Positions 27,020-35,559 of a DNA stretch of 37,403 nucleotides are shown here, piece after piece (the stretch's first letter is position 1; every line of letters starts with the position of its first letter). The stretch is taken from the NCBI GenBank assembly GCA_029267355.1, contig JAJUJA010000007.1, positions 1 through 37,403 on the forward strand, written 5' to 3'. The DNA comes from Elusimicrobiota bacterium (GTDB taxonomy: Bacteria; Elusimicrobiota; Elusimicrobia; Elusimicrobiales; UBA9959). The notes under the pieces are model-generated. The model was not told where the DNA came from. It did not search any database and was given only the letters and a program-made list of their open reading frames with translations. Both the position numbers and the translations under genes were made by a program.

Positions 27020-28462
27020 TTAAAATGACTCCTGTGTTTTGAACGGGTCCTTAAATTCTGCGCTTCTGTCAAAATTAAGCTTTTTCTCGCCCCTTGAGCT
27101 GAGATATTTTTCAAGCTCAAGGTCTATTTTCTCAGGCAGCTCTATTCCCGCTTTTTGAGCCGCCTGCCTTAGCAAAGCTTCGCTTTTTGAAGCGTATACC
27201 GCGGCATCGGCCAGAACCCGCATTGTCTCCTGAGGATTATGAAACCCGACGGAGTTTTCAGCGCCTATAAAAACCACTCTGTAAAAAGCCTGCTCATAAT
27301 ACTCTCTGGCTTTTTGATAAAGGGCCGAATCAATTTTTTTGCCTTGAGAAGCGGCAATATTCAATTTTTCAAAGATCTTCGCCGCGGCGGCTGCGGCATA
27401 GCCTGAGCGCATTAAAAGAGAAATTGTCCTGTCCTGAGTGAATTTAATCCTGTCTCTGAGCCAGTCTTCTCCCTGGGCATGGCATTGAATGCAGGCTCTC
27501 AAAGAATTCTTGAGAGGGCTTACAACCCTGTGATCCGACACTTTATATGAGCCGTATCTCACATAAGGCATATGGCAGTCTGCGCAGGAAAGGCCGGCTT
27601 TCCAGTGCGTACTCTGATTGCTGAACAGCTCAAATTCCGGGTGCCTTATGAAGCCCAGTTTAAAACCTGTGACAGCTTGCGTCCATTCAAGATTTGCCGG
27701 ATCGCTTTTTATGGTTTTTATTATGTCCTCAATGGCAATATTTCCGTACTTTGAGTTTTTCCAGGGAAAGAAAACATCCATGGACTTCATATCTTTGTCT
27801 TTTTTGACTACATAGGTGACATGGCACTGCGCGCAGACAAGGCTTCTCATGTCCTGATGCGAAGCTTTATTCTGGTCAAAACCAATTGAGTGCAGAGCCT
27901 TGCCCAGAGTAAAGTCATTAAGCAATCTGAGAGAAGCGTCTTCGCCGTTATGGCAGGAAATGCAGGCGACGCCCATTTTTTGATGATTTTTGGGTATCCA
28001 TGAATGAACCTCGTCAAAAGCTTTTGAAAAATAATCCCTGCCGTGCTCCTGCTGCAATTGCTGGGCATAAGGCGTCTTGCAGGTAAGACAGGCGCCCCCC
28101 GCCTTCCGCCTTGACGGGTCCACTTCCAGGACATCTTCAAGCATATGATAATGGCCTCTCGGCTCATTGTATTCTATGCCGAAGCCCCAGCCCTTGAACA
28201 AAAGCGCCATATAAGGGAATTCCGACAGTTTATCATATACCTTGCCGTCAGTATCCCATCCCTTTTTATAAAAACTTTTACCCGCAGGAGTAGGCTCTTT
28301 TGTCTTTTCCCAAAGTTCGTATTCAGCAGGATAATTGGCCGCCCATTTTTGCGGCTCATATTCATTTTTGTCTATTTTGGCCACCTTTATGGGGTCTGCG
28401 CTTTTTGAACAGGCCGCAATGGCCAGCAAGAGCGGTATCAAAATTATTCTGTTTATTCTCAT
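27020..28462 (-). CDS. nrfA: Ammonia-forming cytochrome c nitrite reductase (pentaheme)
   Basis: 480 aa; lipoprotein-like N terminus; catalytic CLTCK plus four CXXCH (CISCH, CAQCH, CADCH, CIQCH). Confidence 0.95.
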   Translation of the reverse strand: MRINRIILIPLLLAIAACSKSADPIKVAKIDKNEYEPQKWAANYPAEYELWEKTKEPTPAGKSFYKKGWDTDGKVYDKLSEFPYMALLFKGWGFGIEYNEPRGHYHMLEDVLEVDPSRRKAGGACLTCKTPYAQQLQQEHGRDYFSKAFDEVHSWIPKNHQKMGVACISCHNGEDASLRLLNDFTLGKALHSIGFDQNKASHQDMRSLVCAQCHVTYVVKKDKDMKSMDVFFPWKNSKYGNIAIEDIIKTIKSDPANLEWTQAVTGFKLGFIRHPEFELFSNQSTHWKAGLSCADCHMPYVRYGSYKVSDHRVVSPLKNSLRACIQCHAQGEDWLRDRIKFTQDRTISLLMRSGYAAAAAAKIFEKLNIAASQGKKIDSALYQKAREYYEQAFYRVVFIGAENSVGFHNPQETMRVLADAAVYASKSEALLRQAAQKAGIELPEKIDLELEKYLSSRGEKKLNFDRSAEFKDPFKTQESF

Positions 28463-28941
28463 TTTTTTACCTCCGTATTTTTAAAGCAATAGGCCGCGGT
28501 ATTTTTATGCGTCAATGACCTGTGGCAATCTATGCAATTTCTTTTTGAATCCACATGAGAAACAATATCGTTATGACATCTGATGCAGTTTCGCTGCAGC
28601 ACTTTCTTGCCGTGCGGGGAAAGAACTATTTCATCTTCTTCCTTCAAGCCCAAGGTCTGGCTTATAACATCCTTTGTTCCGTCTATCCCTTTCCAAAGGA
28701 AATGCTCAGGGATATTATCATTGGGCAAATGGCAATCTACGCATTTTAGCGTTCTATGTCTTGAATTGCTCCATGTCAAATGCTGAGATTTCATTGAGTG
28801 ACAACTAGCGCAAAATTTAGGACTTTCGGAATACTCAATGACTCTGGGCAAAATGACAATGGATATTGAAACTATAAAAATTGACGCCCAGAATAAGGGA
28901 AAGATATTTTCAAGAATAATTTTTTTCGTCTTTTTAAGCAT
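28459..28941 (-). CDS. nrfH: Tetraheme cytochrome c nitrite reductase small subunit
   Basis: 160 aa; N-terminal TM; CASCH, CVDCH, CIRCH, CIDCH. Confidence 0.94.
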   Translation of the reverse strand: MLKKTKKIILENIFPLFWASIFIVSISIVILPRVIEYSESPKFCASCHSMKSQHLTWSNSRHRTLKCVDCHLPNDNIPEHFLWKGIDGTKDVISQTLGLKEEDEIVLSPHGKKVLQRNCIRCHNDIVSHVDSKRNCIDCHRSLTHKNTAAYCFKNTEVKK

Positions 28942-29749
28942 AACTGTGCAATCCGCTAAGCAGGTAATTTACGCCAAAGTAAGTAAACACAACTATAAGC
29001 AATCCTATGAAAAGCGACATATAAAAGGTTTTCGCCGAAAATCCCGTCCTCTTCATATGAAGCAAAGCCGCATAGTAAAGCCAGCATATTAGAGACCATG
29101 TCTCCTTGGGATCCCAGCTCCAGTATCTGTTCCAGGCATTTTCAGCCCAAATAGCGCCGGTTATTATTGCTATTGTAAGCATGACAAAACCCGCCTTTAC
29201 CAGTTTAATACAGTAATCCTCTTTTTCAATCTCCTTCTTTACAAAGTAAAACAGCCCTCTCAAACCGGCTATGGCAAAAAATGAATAAGCAAGCATAGCG
29301 GTAAAGACATGAAAGAAAAGCCAGTTGGACCTCAGAGCGGGCATAAGAGGCCTTACTGCGGGGTCAAGCAAATTCAAAAGAGAAAACAGAGCAGGGGCCA
29401 GTACGGCGGCCGGCAGGATGAAAGCCGGCTTTAATTCCCTGAAAAAATAAACATAAAGAGAAATCATCAGAATGAACTGGGTTAAAAGCAATACAGATTC
29501 ATATTGGTTTGAAAGAGGCAATCTGCCGGCCTTGAAAGAAAAAATTGCAGTGTGAGCCGCAGACAAAAGCCATGAGAAAAGCAAAAGCAGAGAAGAAATT
29601 AAAAAAACTCTTTCCTTTTTTAGTATATAAGCATAAACATAGGAAGAAAGTGCCAGCAGAGAAAAAAACAAAGCCGCATTTATCATAATATCCATCCTAT
29701 AACTCCGGCTGCAAGAACAAAAAAACCGAGAAAAACAAGCCACAGCCAA
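28934..29749 (-). CDS. ccsA: Cytochrome c biogenesis protein CcsA/ResC
   Basis: WAENAWNRYWSWDPKETWSLICWLYYAALLH signature; multiple TMs. The true start may lie inside the ORF (e.g. MDIMINAALFF). Confidence 0.92.
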   Translation of the reverse strand: MAVACFSRFFCSCSRSYRMDIMINAALFFSLLALSSYVYAYILKKERVFLISSLLLLFSWLLSAAHTAIFSFKAGRLPLSNQYESVLLLTQFILMISLYVYFFRELKPAFILPAAVLAPALFSLLNLLDPAVRPLMPALRSNWLFFHVFTAMLAYSFFAIAGLRGLFYFVKKEIEKEDYCIKLVKAGFVMLTIAIITGAIWAENAWNRYWSWDPKETWSLICWLYYAALLHMKRTGFSAKTFYMSLFIGLLIVVFTYFGVNYLLSGLHSYA

Positions 29750-30594
29750 TTGTCTTTTTTGACGGTCAATACGGAAGACTCGCCCGCTGAAGGCTCATAG
29801 CTTGTCTGATATATTTTGTAGCCATTGAATTTAGCCGGAGAATTAACTGAAACTTCAGCTTTTTGCTGAGAACCCCTGTAGAGAATTGAAATCACGCTTT
29901 TATAATCCTTTATGTCCGCATTCTCAATTATAAGCTTAAAAGGTAGAGAATTCCCGTTATGCGAAGAAAGATTTGCAAAAATCCAGGCGCTTTCTTTTTT
30001 GCCGGCTTTCTTGCAGCCAATTTTGACGGCTGGATTATTAAAAAAGGAGCTTCTATTAAGCGCTTTTCCCGACTCGTTTAAAACAAAGTCATTTAGAAAC
30101 TCCTCAACCCTGCAATCCAGGCCGGCCTTCCTTATAACAGATGAAGGAACGGCCTCAAGGCGCGAGCCGTCCTCAAGGACTATATACGGACTGGGCTGAT
30201 TGTAATACTCAATATAAAAATTTTCAAGCCTTATTCTGAACGGGATTTTGTATACGGCGTCCGAGTTTGAAACCATATTGCTCTCCTGGCCCTTGTAAAG
30301 GAAAATCTCCCCTTCAAAACCGTAAAAAGAGCTCATAATAAAACCAAAAATGCATATTATCACGCCTGAATGAATCAAGACAAACGAAATCTTAGGCCAG
30401 GGTTTGCGGGATAATCTTAAAGCGAGGCAGGATGATATATTGGCCAGGAGAAGAAAAACTGAAAAATAGAAAAAGGATGAATGACCGGAAAAGAAATCCT
30501 TTTGAATGAGAGTTTCATAAGCAAGAGCAGCCGCTGCTATGGAAACTGCAGCAAAAAAAACTTTCAACGAAGCAAGCGCTTTTAAAATTTTCAT
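29683..30594 (-). CDS. resB: Cytochrome c biogenesis protein ResB
   Basis: 303 aa; LRLSRKPWPKISFVLIHSGVIICIFGFIMSSFYGFEGEIFLYKGQ; FNGYKIYQTSYEP; paired with ccsA. Confidence 0.88.
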   Translation of the reverse strand: MKILKALASLKVFFAAVSIAAAALAYETLIQKDFFSGHSSFFYFSVFLLLANISSCLALRLSRKPWPKISFVLIHSGVIICIFGFIMSSFYGFEGEIFLYKGQESNMVSNSDAVYKIPFRIRLENFYIEYYNQPSPYIVLEDGSRLEAVPSSVIRKAGLDCRVEEFLNDFVLNESGKALNRSSFFNNPAVKIGCKKAGKKESAWIFANLSSHNGNSLPFKLIIENADIKDYKSVISILYRGSQQKAEVSVNSPAKFNGYKIYQTSYEPSAGESSVLTVKKDNWLWLVFLGFFVLAAGVIGWIL

Positions 30595-30633
30595 GTTTTC
30601 CCTATTCTACATAAAACAGTGAGCAAATAAAAC

Positions 30634-30662
30634 TTGACATACCCTTTCAAAAATGATACATT
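30634..30662 (+). promoter_or_regulatory. Predicted promoter towards rrf2-hcp
   Basis: TTGACA (30634-30639), 17-nt spacer, TACATT (30657-30662, 4/6). Confidence 0.45.
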
Positions 30663-30674
30663 TTTAGTATCATT
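30652..30674. promoter_or_regulatory. Candidate Rrf2/NsrR-type operator (perfect inverted repeat IR1)
   Basis: AATGATAC-ATTTTTA-GTATCATT, 8-bp arms, 23 bp total. Confidence 0.6.
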
Positions 30675-30681
30675 AAGTCAA
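30653..30681 (-). promoter_or_regulatory. Predicted divergent promoter towards resB-ccsA-nrfHA
   Basis: Minus strand TTGACT (30681-30676), 17-nt spacer, TATCAT (30658-30653, 5/6). Confidence 0.5.
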
Positions 30682-30735
30682 TAGCTCTCTAAAAACAGGA
30701 TGATTCACGGAGCCCTGAGTTTGTTTTTTTCCTTA

Positions 30736-30761
30736 TAAATTGGTATTATGAAGCCAATTTA
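30736..30761. promoter_or_regulatory. Second inverted repeat (IR2) directly upstream of rrf2
   Basis: TAAATTGG-TATTATGAAG-CCAATTTA, 8-bp perfect arms; contains a TATTAT box. Confidence 0.5.
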
Positions 30762-30782
30762 GCTCATATCAGAGGAAAAAAC

Positions 30783-31178
30783 ATGAAACATCTGCTTAAG
30801 ATTTCTGAAGCTTCCATAATAGCCATTCACGCGGTCAGGCATTTAAATTCCAAAAACGGCCGCGCCATGGGAGCCAGCAGTCTTTCAAAAGAACTGAAGG
30901 TCTCCTATAATCATCTCAGCAAGGTCCTGCAAAAGCTTTCCGCGGCCGGAATTCTGGCGTCGGAAAGAGGACCGCGCGGAGGGTATTATCTCACTCAAAA
31001 AGGGCAAAACTGCCTTTTGATGGATATACTTTCCGCCATAGAAGGCGATCTCAATTATTCCAATTGCCTGAGAAACGGCTTCAGATGCCGCGCCGGCAGT
31101 TGTGAAATAAGAAGCTTTCTTTCTTCGCTCAACAGCGCCTTCAATGAACTTATTAAGAAAAAGGTGAATCAATTATAA
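30783..31178 (+). CDS. Rrf2-family transcriptional regulator with putative Fe-S cysteines
   Basis: 131 aa; Rrf2 HTH (ASSLSKELKVSYNHLSKVLQKLSAAGILASERGPRGGYYL); cysteine set CLRNGFRCRAGSC. Confidence 0.92.
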   Translation: MKHLLKISEASIIAIHAVRHLNSKNGRAMGASSLSKELKVSYNHLSKVLQKLSAAGILASERGPRGGYYLTQKGQNCLLMDILSAIEGDLNYSNCLRNGFRCRAGSCEIRSFLSSLNSAFNELIKKKVNQL

Positions 31179-31187
31179 GGAGAATAT

Positions 31188-32843
31188 ATGCAAGAAGAAA
31201 AAATGTTTTGCTATCAGTGCGAACAGGCCAAAAACGGCAAGGGATGCGACAGCATAGGGATATGCGGCAAAGACCCGGAAACAGCCTTAATGCAGGATTT
31301 GCTGGTTTATCAGACTAAGGGAATTTCTTTTTATGCAAATGCCTTGAGAAAAAAAGGCTTTAAAACTGAAAAGGCCGACAAATTTGTCATAGAAGCCCTT
31401 TTTACTACGGTAACAAATGTGAATTTTGACTCCGCAAAAGTTAAGGGAATGATAGATAAAGGACAGGAAATAAAGGAGGAATTAAAAAATAACTTCAAGG
31501 AGAACGGACTTTCCCAAAAAGATATTCCCCCTCATGCCGCCTGGCAGCCCTCTGAAAAACTTCCGGATTTAATAAAGTTTGCCTCAGAAAACGGAATTAT
31601 TGCTTCCAAAAAGAGCAGCGGAGAGGATATTACTGCTCTGCGAGAACTTCTTATATACGGTCTTAAGGGCACGGCGGCCTATGCAGATCATGCCATGATA
31701 CTTGGCCAAACTGATGATAAGGTTTTCGCCTTTTTCCATGAGGCGCTTTCTTTTTTGACAAGACCGCAGCATACAGCAGACGAATTGTTTGCTATGAATA
31801 TGAAATGCGGAGAAGTGAATTTAAGAGTTATGGAACTTCTTGATCTCGCCAATACAGGCGCCTACGGCCATCCCGTGCCGACAAAAGTCAGGATCACTCC
31901 CGTCAAAGGTAAAGCCATACTGGTATCAGGACATGACCTTAAAGACCTTGAGGAACTGCTTAAACAGACGGAAGGCAAGGGGATAAACGTATACACACAC
32001 GGCGAAATGCTTCCGGCCCACGGCTATCCGGGCCTTAAAAAATACAGGCATCTAGCCGGCAATTACGGCGGCGCCTGGCAGGATCAGCAGAAGGAGTTCA
32101 AATCTTTTCCGGGGGCCATTCTGATGACCACCAACTGCATACAAAAGCCGTCAGGATATGAAAACAGGATTTTCACAAGCGGCCTCGTTCAATGGCCGGG
32201 CGTAAAACATGTAAATAATTCTGATTTTTCGCCTGTAATAGAGGCAGCCATGGCTGAGGAAGGATTTAAGAAAGACGGAGAAGAAAAGTACATAACCGTC
32301 GGTTTCGCCAGAAATGCGGTCATATCAGTTGCCGATACTGTAATAGACCATGTGAAGAAAGGAAAGATAAAGCACTTTTTCCTTGTCGGCGGCTGCGACG
32401 GGGCCAAGCCGGGCAGGAATTATTATACCGAGTTTGCCGAGAAAGCGCCGAAGGATACTGTCATACTGACTTTGGCTTGCGGCAAATTCAGATTCAATAA
32501 AATGGAGTTTGGCGAAATAGAAGGCATACCGAGACTGCTTGACGCCGGACAATGCAATGACGCTTACTCAGCAATACAAATAGCTCTGGCTCTTTCAAAC
32601 GCTTTTAAACTGCCTGTAAATGAGCTGCCTTTATCTCTTGTTCTTTCATGGTATGAGCAGAAAGCTGTATGCATTCTCCTTACACTTCTGCATCTGGGCA
32701 TAAAGAATATAAGGATAGGGCCTTCGCTGCCGGCCTTCATAACTCCGGCCGTGCTGAAAGTTCTTGTTGAAAAATTCAATATAATGCCTGTAAAAAATGC
32801 AGAGCAGGACCTGAAAGATATACTTAAACTCAGCAAAGTATAA
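31188..32843 (+). CDS. hcp: Hydroxylamine reductase / hybrid cluster protein
   Basis: 551 aa; MFCYQCEQAKNGKGCDSIGICGKDPETALMQDLLVYQTKG; C-terminal GIKNIRIGPSLPAFITPAVL. Confidence 0.96.
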   Translation: MQEEKMFCYQCEQAKNGKGCDSIGICGKDPETALMQDLLVYQTKGISFYANALRKKGFKTEKADKFVIEALFTTVTNVNFDSAKVKGMIDKGQEIKEELKNNFKENGLSQKDIPPHAAWQPSEKLPDLIKFASENGIIASKKSSGEDITALRELLIYGLKGTAAYADHAMILGQTDDKVFAFFHEALSFLTRPQHTADELFAMNMKCGEVNLRVMELLDLANTGAYGHPVPTKVRITPVKGKAILVSGHDLKDLEELLKQTEGKGINVYTHGEMLPAHGYPGLKKYRHLAGNYGGAWQDQQKEFKSFPGAILMTTNCIQKPSGYENRIFTSGLVQWPGVKHVNNSDFSPVIEAAMAEEGFKKDGEEKYITVGFARNAVISVADTVIDHVKKGKIKHFFLVGGCDGAKPGRNYYTEFAEKAPKDTVILTLACGKFRFNKMEFGEIEGIPRLLDAGQCNDAYSAIQIALALSNAFKLPVNELPLSLVLSWYEQKAVCILLTLLHLGIKNIRIGPSLPAFITPAVLKVLVEKFNIMPVKNAEQDLKDILKLSKV

Positions 32844-32855
32844 AGCGGCATTTCA

Positions 32856-32885
32856 AAGGGGCGGGCTATAAATGCCCGCCTCTTT
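32856..32885 (+). terminator. Rho-independent terminator after hcp
   Basis: GGCGGGC-TATAAAT-GCCCGCC followed by TCTTT. Confidence 0.65.
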
Positions 32886-32887
32886 GC

Positions 32888-32893
32888 TATAAT
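32888..32893 (+). promoter_or_regulatory. Extended -10 box for a leaderless-type start
   Basis: TGCTATAAT, then 6 nt, then ATG at 32900; no SD. Confidence 0.5.
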
Positions 32894-32899
32894 CTCCAT

Positions 32900-33658
32900 A
32901 TGCCTCCGGCCAAATCTTTTTTTGAAAATCTCTACAAAAAATACAATAAAAGGGATTACGCTTTCAGCGACCCGATAAGTCTTGTTTATCTGTATGAAAG
33001 AAAGCCTTCAGACTGCGAAATAGCGGGGCTGATAGCTTCCTCGCTGGCCTACGGCAATGTGAAGCAGATAATAAAATCCGTGAACGGAGTTTTTTCCGTT
33101 ATGGGAAATAATCTGAGACTTTACCTGGAGAAAAAGTCCCCCGCTCAAATAGCAAAAGATTTCCTGAATTTCAAGCACCGGTTCACAACAGGCGCCGAGC
33201 TGGCCGTATTTCTGATAAATATAAAGAAAGCCGTAAAAAAACACGGCTCCCTGGAGAATTTATTCCGCAAAAGCACAAAAAAGGAAGAAGAGGATTATTC
33301 AAATGCCGTTTACCGCTTCATAGACGAGCTGAATTTCTCAGTCTGCGCCCCGACTCTAACCCCCTGCACAGAGAAAAAAAGTTCTTTTAAGAGATTCAAT
33401 CTTTATCTGAGATGGATGATAAGAAAAGACGCGGTGGATATGGGAATATGGAAAGGAATATCTCCCTCAGGCCTGATAATCCCGCTGGATACGCATATGC
33501 TTTCAATTTCCCAAAAGCTGGGCATAACATCAAGAAAAGACAGCTCAATGAAAACTGCCCTTGAAATAACATCTTTCTTCAGGTCAATAAACCCTGATGA
33601 CCCGGTAAAATACGATTTTTCAATAACGAGAACAGGCATACTTAAAAATTTTAAATGA
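32900..33658 (+). CDS. TIGR02757 family protein
   Basis: 252 aa; RDYAFSDPISLVYLYERKPSDCEIAGLIASSLAYGNVKQIIKSV...RWMIRKDAVDMGIWKGISPSGLIIPLDTHM. Confidence 0.85.
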   Translation: MPPAKSFFENLYKKYNKRDYAFSDPISLVYLYERKPSDCEIAGLIASSLAYGNVKQIIKSVNGVFSVMGNNLRLYLEKKSPAQIAKDFLNFKHRFTTGAELAVFLINIKKAVKKHGSLENLFRKSTKKEEEDYSNAVYRFIDELNFSVCAPTLTPCTEKKSSFKRFNLYLRWMIRKDAVDMGIWKGISPSGLIIPLDTHMLSISQKLGITSRKDSSMKTALEITSFFRSINPDDPVKYDFSITRTGILKNFK

Positions 33659-33683
33659 CTTGCTTATCGCAAATTGCTAAAAT
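33655..33683 (+). promoter_or_regulatory. Predicted promoter for the rubrerythrin operon
   Basis: ATGACT (33655-33660), 17-nt spacer, extended -10 TGCTAAAAT (TAAAAT 33678-33683). Confidence 0.5.
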
Positions 33684-33743
33684 ATGCTCAAGGGAAAAAT
33701 CGGTATAAGAAGAGTGTTCTACTTTGATTGATATGGAGGAAAT

Positions 33744-34325
33744 ATGCCTTCTATAAAAGGTACAAAAACTGAAAAAAATCTTCTCACAGCCTTCGCCGGA
33801 GAGTCTCAGGCAAGGAACAGATACACCTTCTACGCTTCAGCGGCAAAGAAGGAGGGCTACGTGCAGATTTCCAAAATTTTTGAGGAAACTGCCGAACAGG
33901 AAAAAGAGCATGCAAAAAGATTTTATAAATTTCTGGAAGGCGGAGAGCTTAATCTTAATGTCAATGCCGCCTTCCCCGCCGGCATAATAGCCGACACGAA
34001 AACAAATCTTATACATGCCGCCGAAGGAGAGGGTTATGAATGGGGACATATGTATCCCGATTTTTCCAAAATCGCGAAAGAGGAAGGTTTTGACGCTATA
34101 GCCAAAGTTTTTGAGGCTGTGGCAGTGGCCGAAAGACAGCATGAAAAAAGATACAGGGATTTGGCCGCCAACATAGAGGCCGGCAGAGTTTTCAAAAGAG
34201 AAAAAAATCAAAAATGGAGATGCCTGAACTGCGGCTATGTGCATGAAGGCAATGAAGCTCCTGCTTCCTGTCCAGCTTGCGCTCATCCCAGGGATTATTT
34301 TGAGCTTCTCGGCGAAAACTGGTAA
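33744..34325 (+). CDS. rbr: Rubrerythrin
   Basis: 193 aa; diiron domain (TAFAGESQARNRYTFYA, EETAEQEKEHAKRF, VAVAERQHEKRY) and rubredoxin-like C terminus CLNCGYVHEG...CPACAHPRDYFE. Confidence 0.96.
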   Translation: MPSIKGTKTEKNLLTAFAGESQARNRYTFYASAAKKEGYVQISKIFEETAEQEKEHAKRFYKFLEGGELNLNVNAAFPAGIIADTKTNLIHAAEGEGYEWGHMYPDFSKIAKEEGFDAIAKVFEAVAVAERQHEKRYRDLAANIEAGRVFKREKNQKWRCLNCGYVHEGNEAPASCPACAHPRDYFELLGENW

Positions 34326-34334
34326 GGAGATAAA

Positions 34335-34895
34335 ATGGAAGAGAACTTGAACGAGCAGAATGAACAGCAGCAGATTGTCAAAAGAACCGTGATGATGAAG
34401 GGAAGGCCTATGGATCTTCACGGTCATCTTCCCCAAACAGGCGCGCCGGCTCCCGATTTCAAGGCAACGGCGAATGATATGCTTCCAATGAAGTTCAAAA
34501 GGACTTATGCCGGCAAAACCGTGCTCATAAGCTCCGTTCCTTCTCTGGATACGCCTGTTTGCGACATTGAAACAAGAAAATTCAATTCAGAAGCTGAAAA
34601 GCTTTCCCCTGAGATTGAAATAGTCACGATAAGCATGGATCTGCCATTCGCGCAGGCCAGGTGGTGCGGAGCCGCCGGAATAAAGAGGGTAAAGACTTAT
34701 TCTGATTATATCAAGGCTGAATTCGGCAAAACCTACGGCGTGCTTATAAAGGATTTGCGTCTTCTGGCGCGCGCCATATTCATAGTTGATAAAGACTTCA
34801 ATCTCAGATATGTTCAAGTAGTGCCGGAAGTCACTCAGGAGCCGAATTATGAGGAGGCTCTTAAGGCGCTTAAGGAAGCGGCTGAATCAAATTAA
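34335..34895 (+). CDS. tpx: Thiol peroxidase
   Basis: 186 aa; SVPSLDTPVCDIETRKFN (peroxidatic Cys), DLPFAQARWCGAAGI (resolving Cys). Confidence 0.94.
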   Translation: MEENLNEQNEQQQIVKRTVMMKGRPMDLHGHLPQTGAPAPDFKATANDMLPMKFKRTYAGKTVLISSVPSLDTPVCDIETRKFNSEAEKLSPEIEIVTISMDLPFAQARWCGAAGIKRVKTYSDYIKAEFGKTYGVLIKDLRLLARAIFIVDKDFNLRYVQVVPEVTQEPNYEEALKALKEAAESN

Positions 34896-34904
34896 GGAGG
34901 AGAC

Positions 34905-35282
34905 ATGACACAAATGAAAGGCGTTTATAAATGCGAAGTGTGCGGCAATATAGTTGAGGTATTGCATACCGGAGCGGGCGCTCTGGTGTGCTGCGGAAAA
35001 GAGATGAAATATTTCAAGGAAAATACAACAGACGGCGCCAAAGAAAAGCATGTCCCCGTCATAGAAAAGACAAATGACGGCTATCTTGTTAAAGTAGGCT
35101 CCATAGCCCATCCCATGGAGGACAAGCATTATATAGAATGGATAGAGCTTATAGCCGACGGCGTTTCCTACAGAAAATTTCTGAAACCCGGAGAAAAGCC
35201 TGAAGCCTTTTTTTGCGTAAAGGCCGAAAAGGCGGAAGCCAGAGAATACTGCAATCTCCATGGTTTGTGGAAAGCTGCATAA
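34905..35282 (+). CDS. dfx: Desulfoferrodoxin (superoxide reductase)
   Basis: 125 aa; [58 protein letters not shown]. Confidence 0.95.
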   Translation: MTQMKGVYKCEVCGNIVEVLHTGAGALVCCGKEMKYFKENTTDGAKEKHVPVIEKTNDGYLVKVGSIAHPMEDKHYIEWIELIADGVSYRKFLKPGEKPEAFFCVKAEKAEAREYCNLHGLWKAA

Positions 35283-35295
35283 CAGGAGGCCATAA

Positions 35296-35466
35296 ATGAG
35301 CGAAATGAAAAGATATGTATGCAAAGTATGCGGTTATATATATGACCCTGCCGTCGGAGACCCCGACAGCAATATAGCCCCCGGCACGCCTTTTGAAAAA
35401 ATACCTGAAACCTGGGTATGCCCGGTTTGCGGAGTGACAAAGGCGGACTTCGAGCCGGAAAATTAA
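35296..35466 (+). CDS. Rubredoxin (missed by the ORF track, 56 aa)
   Basis: [64 protein letters not shown]. Confidence 0.96.
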   Translation: MSEMKRYVCKVCGYIYDPAVGDPDSNIAPGTPFEKIPETWVCPVCGVTKADFEPEN

Positions 35467-35486
35467 GCGGAAGCTTGAAAAGATAT

Positions 35487-35518
35487 AAAGGCCGGCGATT
35501 AAAAAACGCCGGCCTTTT
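35487..35518 (+). terminator. Rho-independent terminator after rubredoxin
   Basis: AAAGGCCGGCG-(9 nt)-CGCCGGCCTTTT; perfect stem plus T run. Confidence 0.85.
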
Positions 35519-35524
35519 CAATTT

Positions 35525-35553
35525 CTGACTTGGGCCTTTCAAAATGTTATAAT
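35525..35553 (+). promoter_or_regulatory. Predicted thrS promoter (extended -10)
   Basis: CTGACT (35525-35530), 17-nt spacer, TGTTATAAT with TATAAT at 35548-35553; ATG at 35560. Confidence 0.7.
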
Positions 35554-35559
35554 TTACTT

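Noticed and set aside
33837-34436. 199-aa minus-strand ORF antisense to rubrerythrin/tpx
   Set aside because: Overlaps two well-supported genes and reads as low-quality shadow sequence.
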